In this document: piece after piece, positions 1-9,687 of the stretch
Layout of the letters: every line of letters starts with the position of its first letter
How positions within the stretch are numbered: the stretch's first letter is position 1
NCBI RefSeq assembly: GCF_030811595.1
Contig: NZ_JAUSRB010000002.1
Location: forward strand, 8,122,001 to 8,186,000
DNA length: 64,000 nucleotides
Reading direction: 5' to 3'
Source of the DNA: Streptosporangium brasiliense
GTDB lineage: Bacteria > Actinomycetota > Actinomycetes > Streptosporangiales > Streptosporangiaceae
Made by a program: the position numbers and the translations under genes
Notes under the pieces: generated by a model
The model's input: only the letters and a program-made list of their open reading frames with translations
What the model was told of the DNA's origin: nothing
The model's database searches: none

Positions 1-606
1 GACCTCGCAGTGCTCGATCAGGTGGACGCCCAGCGCGGCGGCGGCGCGGGCGAAGCCCCAGGCGACGTGGTCGTGTCTGGCGATGCCGGCCCGCGGCTGG
101 TAGGTCGCCCCCAGCACCGGGTGGCGCGCGTCCGGGGAGACCTCGACGATCGGGCAGACCTCCTTGACCTCCTCGGGGCCGAGCCACTCGGCGTCGACGC
201 CGTTGAGCCGGTTGGCGTTGACCCGGCGCACGCCGTCCCGGACGTCCTGGAGGCTGTGGGCGAGGTTGAGCACCCCGCGCTGGCTGAACAGGATCGGGTA
301 GCCCAGATCCTCCTCCAGCCCCTCCCACAGCTTCAGCGAGTGCTCGTAGATGCCCGCGCTCTCCTCCAGGAGGTAGTTGGAGCGGATGATCGTGGTGTTG
401 CGGGCCATGTTGCCGCCCGCCAGCCAGCCCTTCTCCAGCACGGCCACGTCGGTGATCCCGTGGTCCCTGGCCAGGTAGTAGGCGGTGGCCAGGGCATGGC
501 CACCCCCGCCGACGATCACCACGTCGTAGGAGCCGCGCGGCTCGGGGCTGTCCCACAGCCGGTCGGGGTGCTCGGGCGGGACTGCGCCCGGCTGCTCGGT
601 GCTCAC
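1..606 (-). CDS. soxB: Sarcosine oxidase beta subunit (partial, N-terminal 202 residues)
   Basis: This is the flavin subunit of heterotetrameric sarcosine oxidase, which demethylates sarcosine to glycine with tetrahydrofolate as C1 acceptor. The GTG start at 606 is chosen for the AAGGGA ribosome site just upstream. A dinucleotide-binding motif ([18 protein letters not shown], near residues 28-45) is followed by the [10 protein letters not shown] segment typical of SoxB. The C-terminal half lies beyond the left edge. It starts 30 bases after the stop of the dimethylglycine oxidase gene, so both are very likely in one operon with betA. Other sox subunits would be expected further left. Family assignment is from recognised sequence motifs; activity is inferred. 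Confidence 0.88.
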   Translation of the reverse strand, partial: MSTEQPGAVPPEHPDRLWDSPEPRGSYDVVIVGGGGHALATAYYLARDHGITDVAVLEKGWLAGGNMARNTTIIRSNYLLEESAGIYEHSLKLWEGLEEDLGYPILFSQRGVLNLAHSLQDVRDGVRRVNANRLNGVDAEWLGPEEVKEVCPIVEVSPDARHPVLGATYQPRAGIARHDHVAWGFARAAAALGVHLIEHCEV

Positions 607-636
607 CGTGATCCCTTCCTCGGTCCGGCCGCGGCG

Positions 637-3063
637 CTAGCCGCGCAGGCGTTTCATCTCCGGGTCGTAGAGCGGTTCCTCGGCGACGACGGCGGCGATC
701 CGCCGGTCGAAGTAGCCGATGTGGAGCACCCGCCCGGAGGTGGAGAGCGCGGCCGGCAGCCAGGCGTAGGCGATGCCCCTGCCGACCGTGTAGCCGTAGG
801 CGGCGCTGGTGACGTATCCGACGCAGCGGTCGCCGTCGTAGACGGGCTCCTTGCCCATGACGACGGCGGCGGGACCATCGATCGTCAGGCAGGTCAGCCG
901 GCGCCGCACCGAGACGCGGCGCTCGGCCAGGGCCGCGCGGCCGATGAAGTCGTCCGGGCCGGCCCCGCGCACGGCGGAGCCCAGGCCCGCCTCGTAGGGG
1001 TCGTGCTCGTGGGTCATGTCGGTGCCGAAGGAACGGTAGCCCTTCTCCAGCCGCAGGCTGTCGAAGGCTCCACGGCCGCCCGCGATGACCCCGTGGCGCC
1101 GTCCCGCCTCCCAGAGGGTGTCCCAGAGCTTGGCGCCCATGTCGGCCGTCGTGTAGAGCTCCCAGCCGAGCTCTCCGATGTAGGACAGCCGGAGCGCGGT
1201 GACGGGCACCGTGCCGACGTGGCCGCGTCCGCACCGGAAGTAGCCGAAGCCGTCGCGGGAGAAGGCGGGGCCGGCCAGCGGCGCCACGAGGTCGCGGGCG
1301 CGGGGCCCCCAGACCCCGACGCAGCAGGTCCCGGCCGTGATGTCGCGGACGGTGACCGATCCGTCGGCCGGGAGGTGGCGGTGGAGCCAGTCGAGGTCGA
1401 GGTTGCCGTTGGCGCCGACCTGGAACAGGTCCGGGCCGAGCCGGGCGACGGTGATGTCGCCGCGGATGCCGGCGCCCTCGTCCAGCAGCAGGCAGTAGAC
1501 CACCGATCCGACGGGCCTGCCGACGTCGCCCGTCGAGATCCGCCGCAGGAAGGCGGCGGCCCCGCGGCCGGCGACCTCGATCCGCTTGAGCGCGCTCATG
1601 TCGTACAGCGCGACGGACTCCCGCGAGAGCTGGGCCTCGGCACCGACGATCGGCGACCAGTGACGGGCGGCCCACCCGTCCCGCCCGGGGATGTCCCGGC
1701 CCGCGAGCAGGGGCTCGTTGGCGCCGTACCACTGGGGGCGTTCCCAGCCGCCGGCCTCCAGGAAGTACGCCGCCAGCTCCCGCTGGCGCGGGTGGAAGGG
1801 GCTGGTGCGGAGCGGGCGCAGGTTCTCCGGCGGCTGCAGCGGGTGGATGATGTCGTAGACCTCGGCGAAGTTCTGGCAGCCGCGGGTGAGCACGTACTCC
1901 GGGGCGAGCTGGTGCGGCTCGAAGCGGTTGACGTCGCACTCGTGCAGGTCGAAGGAGGAGCAGCGGCCGTCGGTCAGCCACTCGGCCATGGCCCGGGCCA
2001 CGCCCGCCGAATGCGTCACCCACACGGCCTCGGCCACCCAGAAGCCCTTGACCAGGGATGATTCTCCGAGCAACGGCATGTTGTCGGTGGTGAAGGAGAA
2101 CAGGCCGTTGATGCCCTCCTCGATCTCCGCCTCCCGGGTCGCGGGCAGCAGCGACCGGGTCTCGGCCCAGGCCGGGGCGAAGTCGCCGGCGGTGAACGGC
2201 AGCACCGACGGCATCCCCTCCGCCGCCCCGGGCGGGAGGATCGCTGCGGGCTCGACCGGCATCGGACGGTGGCCGTAGTAGCCGATGCCCAGCCGGCCGG
2301 CCCGCTCCCGGTAGTAGAGGTCGGCGTCCTGGTGGCGCAGGATCGGCCGGACGGCCTCCCCGGTCCGCCCGCTCAGCGCGGGGACGGGGCCGGTCCAGGC
2401 GAGCTGGTGGGCCAGCGGCGTCAGCGGAAGGGCCATGCCGACCATGCCGGCGATCTTCGGCCCCCAGATGCCCGCGCAGCACACGACGAGGTCCGCCGGG
2501 ATCTCACCCCGGTCGGTGACGACGGCGGCGACCCGGCCGTCCTCGACGCGGATCTCCAGCACCTTGTGCCGTTCCAGCACGCGCACGCCCCGCTCCCGCG
2601 CCAGCCGGAGCTGGACCTCGACCGCGCGCACGGCGTCGGCCAGGCCGTCGGTGGGCACGAAGAGCCCGCCCAGCACCTTGCCGGGATCGAGCAGGCGGTG
2701 CCGTGCCACGCACTCCCCGGGGGTGAGCAGGTGCGCCTCGACGCCCCAGGCGGTGGCCCAGCCGTGGCGGCGGCGCAGCTCGGCGAGCCTTCCGGGCGTG
2801 GTGGCCACCTCCAGTCCGCCCACCTGGTGGAAGCAGCCGAGCGCGCCGAGCTTGCCGACCGTGTAGCGGGCCAGCTCCGTCATGGTCTTGGCGGGGTTGG
2901 TCTGGAAGACCAGCCCCGGCGCGTGGGACGACGATCCGCCGGTGACCGGCACGGTGCCCTGGTCGACGACGGTGATGTCGCTCCAGCCCCTGGCCGACAG
3001 CTCGTCGGCGAGGGCCGCCCCGACGACTCCGGCTCCGATGACGACGACGCGCCGGCCTGCCAT
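637..3063 (-). CDS. dmg: Dimethylglycine oxidase (FAD DAO domain plus GcvT-type folate domain)
   Basis: The 808-residue product converts N,N-dimethylglycine to sarcosine and passes the methylene unit to tetrahydrofolate. An N-terminal FAD fold (VVVIGAGVVGAALADEL, residues 6-22) is followed by GGSSSHAPGLVFQTNP; His48 in this segment sits where the family binds FAD covalently. The C-terminal half is a GcvT/aminomethyltransferase module ending in DPEMKRLRG, very like Arthrobacter dimethylglycine oxidase over its full length. ATG at 3063 is preferred to an upstream in-frame start because GGAGGTG lies five bases before it. It sits between betA (99-base gap) and soxB (30-base gap), so three consecutive steps of choline breakdown are co-oriented. 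A single-gene oxidase is more likely than a dehydrogenase, but electron acceptor use cannot be seen. Confidence 0.9.
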   Translation of the reverse strand: MAGRRVVVIGAGVVGAALADELSARGWSDITVVDQGTVPVTGGSSSHAPGLVFQTNPAKTMTELARYTVGKLGALGCFHQVGGLEVATTPGRLAELRRRHGWATAWGVEAHLLTPGECVARHRLLDPGKVLGGLFVPTDGLADAVRAVEVQLRLARERGVRVLERHKVLEIRVEDGRVAAVVTDRGEIPADLVVCCAGIWGPKIAGMVGMALPLTPLAHQLAWTGPVPALSGRTGEAVRPILRHQDADLYYRERAGRLGIGYYGHRPMPVEPAAILPPGAAEGMPSVLPFTAGDFAPAWAETRSLLPATREAEIEEGINGLFSFTTDNMPLLGESSLVKGFWVAEAVWVTHSAGVARAMAEWLTDGRCSSFDLHECDVNRFEPHQLAPEYVLTRGCQNFAEVYDIIHPLQPPENLRPLRTSPFHPRQRELAAYFLEAGGWERPQWYGANEPLLAGRDIPGRDGWAARHWSPIVGAEAQLSRESVALYDMSALKRIEVAGRGAAAFLRRISTGDVGRPVGSVVYCLLLDEGAGIRGDITVARLGPDLFQVGANGNLDLDWLHRHLPADGSVTVRDITAGTCCVGVWGPRARDLVAPLAGPAFSRDGFGYFRCGRGHVGTVPVTALRLSYIGELGWELYTTADMGAKLWDTLWEAGRRHGVIAGGRGAFDSLRLEKGYRSFGTDMTHEHDPYEAGLGSAVRGAGPDDFIGRAALAERRVSVRRRLTCLTIDGPAAVVMGKEPVYDGDRCVGYVTSAAYGYTVGRGIAYAWLPAALSTSGRVLHIGYFDRRIAAVVAEEPLYDPEMKRLRG

Positions 3064-3162
3064 GCCCACCTCCGCCGTTGCGCGATCCAGAACATGGAGC
3101 GCCTCCCGCAACAGATTCTCCCGGGGTGGCAGGACTGTCAAGGAACGGGCGGGCCGGACGGG

Positions 3163-4803
3163 TCAGCGGGCCGGATCCTCCCGGTGCCGGTAGAAGGCGG
3201 CGTGCTCGGCCGCGAGCGGGGTGTTGCCCAGGATCAGGTCGGCCGCCTTCTCCGCCACCATCATGACCGGCGCGTAGATGTTGCCGTTGGTCACGTAGGG
3301 CATGACCGAGGCGTCCACGACGCGGAGCCCCTGGAGGCCGTGGACCCGCATGGACAGCGGGTCGACGACGGAGAGGGGGTCGGTGCCCATCCGCGCGGTG
3401 CACGAGGGGTGCAGCGCGGTCTCGCCGTCCCGGGCGACCCAGTCCAGGATCTCCTGGTCTGTCCGGACCTCCGGCCCGGGCGACAGCTCCCCCGCGTTGA
3501 AGTCGTCCATGGCGGGCCGGGTCAGGATGTCGCGGGCGATCCGGACGGCCTCCACCCACTCGCGCCGGTCCTGCGCGGTGGACAGGTAGTTGAACCGCAG
3601 CGCCGGATGGACCCGGGGATCGGTGCTCCTGATCTTCACCGAGCCGCGCGCGTCGGAGTACATCGGCCCGATGTGCACCTGGTAGCCGTGCCCGCCCACC
3701 GGTGCGGAGCCGTCGTAGCGGACCGCGACGGGCAGGAAGTGGAACATCAGGTTGGGGTAGGCGACGTCGTCGTTGCCGCGGGCGAAGCCACCCGCCTCGA
3801 AGTGGTTGGTCGCCCCGGGGCCGCTGCGCAGGAACAGCCACTGCGCGCCGATCCACGGCCGGTTGCGCCACTTCAGCGCGGGCTGCATCGACACCGGCCG
3901 CCTGCAGCCGTACTGGATGTAGACCTCCAGGTGGTCCTGGAGGTTCTCCCCCACGCCGGGCAGGTCGTGCACGACCTCGACGCCGAGCGCGCCCAGCTCC
4001 GCGGCGGCGCCGACGCCGGAGAGCTGGAGCAGCTGCGGCGAGTTGATCGCGCCGCCGCAGAGGATGACCTCGCCCGCCCGGACCGTCCGGCCGTCGCACT
4101 CCACGCCGACGGCGCGCCCGCCCTCGAACAGGATCCTCGTGACGAAGGCCCGCGTCCTGATCTCCAGGTTGGGCCGCCGCCTGACGGGGTGCAGGTAGGC
4201 GCGGGCGGCCGACAGCCGGCGCCCCCGGTGGATGGTGCGGTCGAAGCGGGCGAATCCCTCCTGCCGGTATCCGTTGACGTCGTCGGTCAGCCGGTGGCCG
4301 GCCTGCTGCACCGCCTCGAAGAAGGCCGCGAACAGCGGGTTGCGCACCGGCCCGCGTTCGAGCACCAGCGGCCCGTCGTGCCCGCGCAGGGGGTCGTCCG
4401 GATCGGCGGCCAGGCAGTTCTCCATGCGCTTGAAGTACGGCAGGCAGTGCGCGAAGTCCCAGGTGCCCATGCCCGGGTCGGCCCCCCAGCGCTCGTAGTC
4501 CAGGGGGTTGCCCCGCTGGAAGATCATCCCGTTGATGCTGCTGGAGCCGCCCAGCACCTTGCCCCGGGCATGGTAGATCCGGCGGCCGTTCATGTGCGGC
4601 TCGGGCTCGGACTCGTACTTCCAGTCGTAGAAGCGGCTGCCGATGGGGAAGGTCAGCGCGGCGGGCATGTGGATGAACACGTCCCAGAGGGAGTCCGGGC
4701 GGCCGGCCTCCAGCACCAGCACTCGGTTGGCGGGGTCGGCGGACAGCCGGTTCGCCAGCGCGCTCCCGGCCGATCCGCCCCCAACGATGACGAAGTCGTA
4801 CAT
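3163..4803 (-). CDS. betA: Choline dehydrogenase (GMC flavoprotein)
   Basis: A 546-residue GMC-family oxidoreductase that oxidises choline, and usually betaine aldehyde, at the inner face of the membrane. The N-terminus [20 protein letters not shown] is the FAD-binding beta-alpha-beta unit. [13 protein letters not shown] is GMC signature 1, [16 protein letters not shown] is signature 2, and the C-terminal [10 protein letters not shown] plus [12 protein letters not shown] carries the conserved catalytic His and Asn. ATG at 4803 is preceded by GAGGC. It is the first gene of a unit continuing into dimethylglycine oxidase and soxB, and is divergent from the IclR regulator. No betB (betaine aldehyde dehydrogenase) is visible, so either BetA does both steps or betB lies elsewhere. 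Other GMC alcohol oxidases are possible, but context supports choline. Confidence 0.9.
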   Translation of the reverse strand: MYDFVIVGGGSAGSALANRLSADPANRVLVLEAGRPDSLWDVFIHMPAALTFPIGSRFYDWKYESEPEPHMNGRRIYHARGKVLGGSSSINGMIFQRGNPLDYERWGADPGMGTWDFAHCLPYFKRMENCLAADPDDPLRGHDGPLVLERGPVRNPLFAAFFEAVQQAGHRLTDDVNGYRQEGFARFDRTIHRGRRLSAARAYLHPVRRRPNLEIRTRAFVTRILFEGGRAVGVECDGRTVRAGEVILCGGAINSPQLLQLSGVGAAAELGALGVEVVHDLPGVGENLQDHLEVYIQYGCRRPVSMQPALKWRNRPWIGAQWLFLRSGPGATNHFEAGGFARGNDDVAYPNLMFHFLPVAVRYDGSAPVGGHGYQVHIGPMYSDARGSVKIRSTDPRVHPALRFNYLSTAQDRREWVEAVRIARDILTRPAMDDFNAGELSPGPEVRTDQEILDWVARDGETALHPSCTARMGTDPLSVVDPLSMRVHGLQGLRVVDASVMPYVTNGNIYAPVMMVAEKAADLILGNTPLAAEHAAFYRHREDPAR

Positions 4804-4845
4804 GTCTGCCTCGTCTCGCTCACAGCAGGGGTGATAGCAGAGATC

Positions 4846-4881
4846 GTAGTGAATAGCGCAATAAGTCGCACTATACGCAAC
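4846..4881. promoter_or_regulatory. Twin IclR-type operator between betA and the IclR gene
   Basis: Two 17-bp elements (4846-4862 and 4865-4881) lie 19 bp centre to centre in the 132-bp divergent gap. The second ends in CTATACGCAAC. The same 11 bases end the matching block at 9295-9330 before the Rieske gene, again in a pair with 19-bp spacing. The pattern is a degenerate palindrome with GTnnCG-like and CGnAAC-like arms, as seen for IclR proteins. Binding by the adjacent IclR protein is inferred. Confidence 0.6.
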
Positions 4882-4935
4882 CAATTCCGCCGGACGCGTT
4901 GGACGCGCGTTCCGCGCAGCGCCTACAGTCCCGCT

Positions 4936-5730
4936 ATGGGCAACGATTCCTCCGGTGACCGGGCCGACGGCGGCGGGGTGCAGTCGGTCGACCGGGCCAT
5001 CAGCATCCTGGAGATCCTCTCCCGGCGCCGGGAGGCGGGGGTCAGCGAGGTCGCCGGGGAGATCGGCGTCCACAAGTCGACCGCCTTCCGGCTGCTCGGG
5101 GCGCTGGAGACCCGCGGCCTGGTCGAGCAGGCCGAGGACCGCGGCAAATACCGCCTCAGCTTCGGGATCATCCGCCTGGCGGGCGGTGTGGCCGCCCGGC
5201 TGGACCTCACCCAGCAGAGCCGTCCCGTCTGCCGCCGCCTGGCCGAGGAGATCGGCGAGACGGTGAACCTCGCCGTGCTCCGCTCCCACTACGCGGTCAA
5301 CCTGGACCAGGTGCGCGGGCCGTCGGCGGTCACCACGCAGAACTGGGTCGGGCAGCTCACCCCCCTGCACGCCACGTCGAGCGGGAAGGTCCTGCTGGCC
5401 CACCTCGACGGCCGCCACCGGGCCCGGCTCATCGCCGCCGCCGGGCTGGAGGGCTACACCCCCGCCACGATCACCTCGGCCGCCGTGCTGGAGGAGCAGC
5501 TGGAGGAGGCCCTGCGCAGGGGTTACGCGGTCACCGTCGAGGAGCTGGAGATCGGGCTGAACGCCATCGCCGCCCCCGTCCGGTCCCACGACGGCGAGAT
5601 CGTCGCCGCGGTCAGCGCCTCCGGACCCGCCTACCGCCTCAGCCAGGAGCGGATGCACGGGCTCGCCCCGGTGCTGACCGCGGGGGCCGAGGACATCAGC
5701 CGCCGGCTGGGCTACACCGCTCGATCCTGA
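4936..5730 (+). CDS. IclR-family transcriptional regulator
   Basis: A 264-residue regulator with an N-terminal winged helix ([48 protein letters not shown], about residues 16-62) and a C-terminal IclR effector domain starting near residue 80. It is divergent from betA across a 132-bp gap carrying two operator-like sites. It is therefore the obvious candidate to control both the choline/dimethylglycine unit and the Rieske/formate dehydrogenase unit, whose promoter has the same paired sites. The effector (choline, betaine or a derivative) is unknown. Its last 35 bp overlap the 3' end of the convergent molybdopterin oxidoreductase gene. Confidence 0.92.
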   Translation: MGNDSSGDRADGGGVQSVDRAISILEILSRRREAGVSEVAGEIGVHKSTAFRLLGALETRGLVEQAEDRGKYRLSFGIIRLAGGVAARLDLTQQSRPVCRRLAEEIGETVNLAVLRSHYAVNLDQVRGPSAVTTQNWVGQLTPLHATSSGKVLLAHLDGRHRARLIAAAGLEGYTPATITSAAVLEEQLEEALRRGYAVTVEELEIGLNAIAAPVRSHDGEIVAAVSASGPAYRLSQERMHGLAPVLTAGAEDISRRLGYTARS

Positions 5731-7984
5731 CCACGACGCTCTTGGAGGTCGGGGTGTTGGAGGTCTCCGCGACCGAGTCCAGCGGGACGAGCACGTTGGT
5801 CTCGGGGAAGTAGGCCGCGCAGCAGCCCCGCGCGGTGGGGTAGGCGACCGCGCGGAACCCCTCGGCCCGGCGCTCCCCGTCGGGCCACTCGCCGACCAGG
5901 TCCACCATGTCGCCGTCGGCCAGGTCCCGCTCGGCCAGGTCGTCGGGGTGGACGAAGACGACGCGGCGGCCGCCGCGCACGCCGCGGTAGCGGTCGTCCA
6001 TGCCGTAGATCGTGGTGTTGTACTGGTCGTGGCTGCGGACCGTCTGCAGCAGCAGCCGCCCCGCCGGGACGCGCAGCACCTCCAGGGGGTTGACGGTGAA
6101 GTTGGCCCGGCCGGTCTCGGTCGGGAAGCGCCGCTCGTCGCGCGGCGCGTTGGGCAGGGCGAAGCCGCCGGGGACGCGGACGCGGGCGTTGAAGTCGCCG
6201 AACCCGGGCACCACCCGCGCGATGCGCTCGCGGATCGCGTCGTAGTCGGTCTCGAACTCCGCCCAGGGCACGTGGGGGTCGGCGCCGAAGAGCTCCCGTG
6301 CCAGCCGGCAGACGATCGCCACCTCGGGCAGCAGCTCCGCCGAGGCCGGCCGGAGCCGGCCCCGGGAGGCGTGCACCAGGCCCATGGAGTCTTCGACCGT
6401 GACGAACCGGTCGCCGTCGCGCTCGGTGCGCCCCAGCGCCGGCAGGATGAGCGCCTGCTCGCCGCAGACGGCGTGGGAGCGGTTCAGCTTCGTCGAGACC
6501 TGCACGGTGAGCCGGGCGCGGCGCATCGCCGCCTCCGTCACCGCCGTGTCTGGGGTCGCCGCCACGAAGTTGCCGCCCATCGCGAAGAACACCTTGGCCT
6601 GTCCCGACCGCAGCGCCCTGATCGCCTCCACGGTGTCCAGGCCGTGACGGCGGGGCGGCTCGAAGCCGAACTCCTCGCGCAGGGCGTCGAGGAAGGACTG
6701 CGGCGGCTTCTCGTTGATGCCCATGGTGCGGTCGCCCTGGACGTTGGAGTGCCCGCGCACCGGGCAGACCCCGGCGCCCGGCCGCCCCACGTTCCCGCGC
6801 AGCAGCAGGAAGTTGACCACCTCCCGGATGGTGGCGACGGAGTTCTTGTGCTGGGTGAGCCCCATCGCCCAGCACACGATCACCGACCGCGCCCCGAGCA
6901 CCTCCCGCGCGGTCTCCTCGATGGCCGGGCGGTCCAGCCCGGTCGCCTCCTCCACCTCCGCCCAGTCGAGGTCGCGGACGCTCTTGGCCCAGCCGTCGAA
7001 GCCGTGGGTGTGCTCCTCGACGAACTCGCGGTCGACCACCGAGCCGGGGGCGGCGTCCTCGGCCTCCAGCAGCAGCCGCGACAGCCCCTGGAAGAGCGCG
7101 AGGTCGCCGTTGAGCCGGATCTGCAGGAAGCGGTCGGCCAGCGTCGTGCCGCGCCCCAGCACCCCGGAGGGCCGCTGCGGGTTCTTGAAGCGGAGCAGGC
7201 CCGCCTCGGGCAGCGGGTTGACCGCGATGATCCGCGCCCCGTTCCGCTTGGCCCGCTCCAGCGCCGACAGCATGCGCGGATGGTTGGTGCCCGGGTTCTG
7301 GCCGACGACGAGGACGAGGTCGGCGTGGTGCAGGTCCTCCAGCGACACCGTGCCCTTGCCGATGCCCAGCGTCTGGTTGAGCGCCGAGCCGCTGGACTCG
7401 TGGCACATGTTGGAGCAGTCGGGCAGGTTGTTGGTGCCGAAGCGGCGCACCAGGAGCTGGTAGGCGAACGCGGCCTCGTTGGAGGTGCGGCCGGAGGTGT
7501 AGAACACCGCCTCGTCCGGGCCGCCGAGGGCGCGCAGCTCCCGGGCGACGATGGCGAACGCCTCCTCCCACGTCACCGGCACGTAGTGGTCGGACCCGGC
7601 GGGCCTGTGCATCGGCTCGGTGAGCCGTCCCTGCTGGCCCAGCCAGTAGTCGGTGCGCCCGGCCAGCTCCGCCACGGTGTGCGCGGCGAAGAAGTCGCGG
7701 GTGACCCTGCGGGTGGTGGCCTCCTCGGCCACCGCCTTGGCGCCGTTCTCGCAGAACTCCGCCGGGCTGCGGTGCTCCCCCTCGGGCCACGCGCAGCCCG
7801 GGCAGTCGAAGCCGTCCTTCTGGTTGACCTGGGCCAGGGTCAGGAGCGTGCGGCCGGCGCCCATCTGGGCGTAGGACGTCAGCAGCGACCGGGCCACTCC
7901 CGGCATGCCCGCCGCCCACTGCTTGGGCGGGCCGACCTCCAGGCCCTCCTCGGTGACGTCCTCGCGCGGGGCCTTCCTGGCCAT
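5696..7984 (-). CDS. Molybdopterin oxidoreductase, FdhF/YdeP-type formate dehydrogenase-like
   Basis: A 762-residue member of the single-chain formate dehydrogenase-like family. Cys61, Cys64 and Cys78 (CPGC...C) look like iron-sulfur ligands. [11 protein letters not shown] has a Cys194-His195 pair at the position of the molybdenum-binding Sec/Cys-His of formate dehydrogenases. A C-terminal molydop-binding domain ([19 protein letters not shown] and beyond) closes the protein. ATG at 7984 has AAGGGAG upstream. It follows the Rieske oxygenase by 79 bases, so co-transcription is likely. The likely job is to oxidise formate derived from the methyl groups removed from betaine. Some YdeP-type relatives have no proven formate activity, so the substrate is inferred from context. 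No fdhD or separate NAD-binding subunit is visible nearby. Confidence 0.82.
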   Translation of the reverse strand: MARKAPREDVTEEGLEVGPPKQWAAGMPGVARSLLTSYAQMGAGRTLLTLAQVNQKDGFDCPGCAWPEGEHRSPAEFCENGAKAVAEEATTRRVTRDFFAAHTVAELAGRTDYWLGQQGRLTEPMHRPAGSDHYVPVTWEEAFAIVARELRALGGPDEAVFYTSGRTSNEAAFAYQLLVRRFGTNNLPDCSNMCHESSGSALNQTLGIGKGTVSLEDLHHADLVLVVGQNPGTNHPRMLSALERAKRNGARIIAVNPLPEAGLLRFKNPQRPSGVLGRGTTLADRFLQIRLNGDLALFQGLSRLLLEAEDAAPGSVVDREFVEEHTHGFDGWAKSVRDLDWAEVEEATGLDRPAIEETAREVLGARSVIVCWAMGLTQHKNSVATIREVVNFLLLRGNVGRPGAGVCPVRGHSNVQGDRTMGINEKPPQSFLDALREEFGFEPPRRHGLDTVEAIRALRSGQAKVFFAMGGNFVAATPDTAVTEAAMRRARLTVQVSTKLNRSHAVCGEQALILPALGRTERDGDRFVTVEDSMGLVHASRGRLRPASAELLPEVAIVCRLARELFGADPHVPWAEFETDYDAIRERIARVVPGFGDFNARVRVPGGFALPNAPRDERRFPTETGRANFTVNPLEVLRVPAGRLLLQTVRSHDQYNTTIYGMDDRYRGVRGGRRVVFVHPDDLAERDLADGDMVDLVGEWPDGERRAEGFRAVAYPTARGCCAAYFPETNVLVPLDSVAETSNTPTSKSVVVRIERCSPAGG

Positions 7985-8063
7985 CCGGCGCTCCCTTCTT
8001 CCCGGTGCCCCGGCTTCCCGGTGCTCTTCCTGGTGCCCCGGCCGGGCCGGGCGGCTCCCCAAT

Positions 8064-9194
8064 CTACGCCGACGCCGGTCCCAGCCGGGCGAGGACCCAG
8101 TCGTGGAAGGCCCGGATGTGGTGCTCGCTGGGCACCAGCACCCCGCCGCGGGCGTAGGCGCGGGAGGCCATCGCCGGCTGGCACCGCTCGCAGGCCGCGA
8201 AGTCCTGGGCGTTGACCCGGTGGAAGAGCTCGACGGACGGGCCCAGATCCGCGCCCCGCTCGACGACGTCCCGGTGGAAGAGCCAGTCGCACTCGACGAC
8301 CGTCCGGCCGGCCGACAGGGGGAACATCCGGTGGATGATCACGTGGTCGGGCACCAGGTTGACGAACACCTGCGGCCTGATGGTGATCGCGTAGTAGCGG
8401 CGGTCCTGGTCCTCGCTGACGCCCGGGATCCGGTCCACGCCCTGGGACCCGTCGACCGTGAAGCCCCGGACCTCCGCGCCGAAGCGCGCGCCGTGCCCCA
8501 CGAAGGACTGCGCCGCGTAGCCTCCGGCGAACTCCGGGAGCACCCCGACGAGTTCGGGATGGATGGTGGCGCAGTGGTAGCACTCCATGAAGTTCTCCAC
8601 CAGGAGCTTCCAGTTCGCCTTCACGTCGTAGACGATCCTGCGGCCCACCTCCAGGTCGCCGACGCCGTAGTTCTCGATCAGTCCCTCCTCGCCCAGCCGG
8701 GTGACCACCGCGCCGACCACGTCCGCCTCGAACGGCGGTGGATCGTCGGCCAGGCAGAGCCACACGTAGCCGAGCCACTCCCGCACGTGGACGCCGACCA
8801 GCCCGTAGGCGGCCCGGTCGAGGTCGGGCATCGCGGCGAGGTTCGGGGCGGCGACCAGCCGGCCTTCGAGGTCATAGGTCCAGGCGTGGTAGGGGCACCG
8901 GAAGGTCCGCCTCACCTCGCCGGACTCCTCGGTGCGGAGCCGGGCGCCCCGGTGGCGGCAGACGTTGAGGAAGGCGCGGACGGAGCCGTCCCGGGCCCGG
9001 GTGACCAGGACGCTCTCCCGCCCCACCTGGACCGTCCTGAAGGCGCCGGGCCTGCCCAGGTCGGCGGCGCGGACCGCGCAGAACCACATCGACTCGAAGA
9101 TGCGCTCCTGTTCCAGGGCGAAGACGCGCTCGTCGGTGTAGTGACCGCCGGGCAGGGTGGCGATCAGGCTGGGGGGCGGGCTGCTCGCGGTCAC
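8064..9194 (-). CDS. Rieske non-haem iron oxygenase, glycine-betaine monooxygenase (GbcA)-like
   Basis: A 376-residue alpha subunit of a Rieske oxygenase. The Rieske [2Fe-2S] motif is CRHRGARL...CPYHAWTYDLEGRL, and the mononuclear iron site is in NFMECYHCATIHPEL (Glu/His/His region). This subfamily includes choline monooxygenase and GbcA, which demethylates glycine betaine to dimethylglycine with formaldehyde release. GTG at 9194 has GAAGGAGG five bases upstream. The gene supplies the step missing between betA and dimethylglycine oxidase, which is strong contextual support. Its reductase partner (GbcB) is not in the window. Stachydrine or other quaternary-amine demethylation is an alternative. 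Confidence 0.85.
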   Translation of the reverse strand: MTASSPPPSLIATLPGGHYTDERVFALEQERIFESMWFCAVRAADLGRPGAFRTVQVGRESVLVTRARDGSVRAFLNVCRHRGARLRTEESGEVRRTFRCPYHAWTYDLEGRLVAAPNLAAMPDLDRAAYGLVGVHVREWLGYVWLCLADDPPPFEADVVGAVVTRLGEEGLIENYGVGDLEVGRRIVYDVKANWKLLVENFMECYHCATIHPELVGVLPEFAGGYAAQSFVGHGARFGAEVRGFTVDGSQGVDRIPGVSEDQDRRYYAITIRPQVFVNLVPDHVIIHRMFPLSAGRTVVECDWLFHRDVVERGADLGPSVELFHRVNAQDFAACERCQPAMASRAYARGGVLVPSEHHIRAFHDWVLARLGPASA

Positions 9195-9294
9195 GATGCC
9201 TCCTTCTGGCGGCGGGCCGTCCGATGCCGAGCCGGCGGGCCTCACCGCCGGGGAGGGCGGCGAGGAGCGCGCAGGGACCATCGCGACCAGCAGG

Positions 9295-9359
9295 GTTTCG
9301 CAAAACGGAACGGCCAGCGCTATACGCAACAACGTGAACCCGCGAGTCTCTCTTGTCAA
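9295..9359 (-). promoter_or_regulatory. Promoter of the Rieske unit with twin IclR-type operators
   Basis: On the minus strand a perfect TTGACA (9354-9359) is followed after 17 bases by CACGTT (9331-9336), an acceptable actinobacterial -10. Directly downstream, covering the likely start point, are two 17-bp elements: 9295-9311 (GTTTCGCAAAACGGAAC, arms GTTTCG/CGGAAC) and 9314-9330 (ending CTATACGCAAC). The position suggests repression by the IclR protein; this is inferred. Confidence 0.6.
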
Positions 9360-9597
9360 GAGCCGACACGGAGCGTGGGACCGCCCCCGATCCCCGCCCG
9401 TCCCTCCCGGCGGACCCGGCGGGGCCACCCTGACCCTCTCAAGACGTCGCCGGTGGTGGTGGGTCAGGCGCGGACCGCGTGCGCCGAGGGTCCGGGCGAC
9501 CGGCCGGTGGCGGGGCGGCCGGGGCCGTGACAGGCGTGCCCTGTGATCCATGGCGGTCGACGGCGGCCGGCAGGGGACGGAGCCCGGCGAGCTGTTA
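9360..9597. other. Intergenic sequence between Rieske promoter and TPP riboswitch
   Basis: Apart from the promoter and operators at 9295-9359, the 400-bp gap between the Rieske start and the riboswitch shows no convincing gene. The part just left of the riboswitch should hold the tenA promoter, but I could not pick a clear -35/-10 pair. Confidence 0.5.
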
Positions 9598-9682
9598 CCC
9601 TACTCGCGACGCGGGGTGCCCCGGCGGATCCGGGGCTGAGATCACACCCGTCGAACCTGATCTAGTTCGAACTAGCGAAGGG
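9598..9682 (+). promoter_or_regulatory. TPP (thi-box) riboswitch controlling tenA
   Basis: The conserved thi-box strings are present in order: CGGGGTGCC, GGGCTGAGATCACACCCG, GAACCTGATCTAGTTCG and AGCGAAGGGA. The outer helix can form between CCCTACTCGC (9598-9607) and GCGAAGGG (9675-9682). That 3' strand contains the AAGGG Shine-Dalgarno of tenA (ATG at 9688), so thiamine pyrophosphate binding should hide the ribosome site and block translation. No separate terminator is seen. Confidence 0.92.
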
Positions 9683-9687
9683 ACGTC

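Noticed and set aside
10-2061. Long plus-strand open frame opposite soxB and dimethylglycine oxidase
   Set aside because: It is antisense to two recognisable enzymes, has Val/Gly/Ala-rich composition without motifs, and arises from high G+C at third codon positions.
2269-4935. Plus-strand open frame running in front of the IclR gene
   Set aside because: Only the last 264 residues, from 4936, match a protein family; the upstream part is antisense to betA and dimethylglycine oxidase.
5948-8215. Plus-strand open frame opposite the molybdopterin oxidoreductase
   Set aside because: It mirrors a well-supported gene and has no domain or ribosome site.
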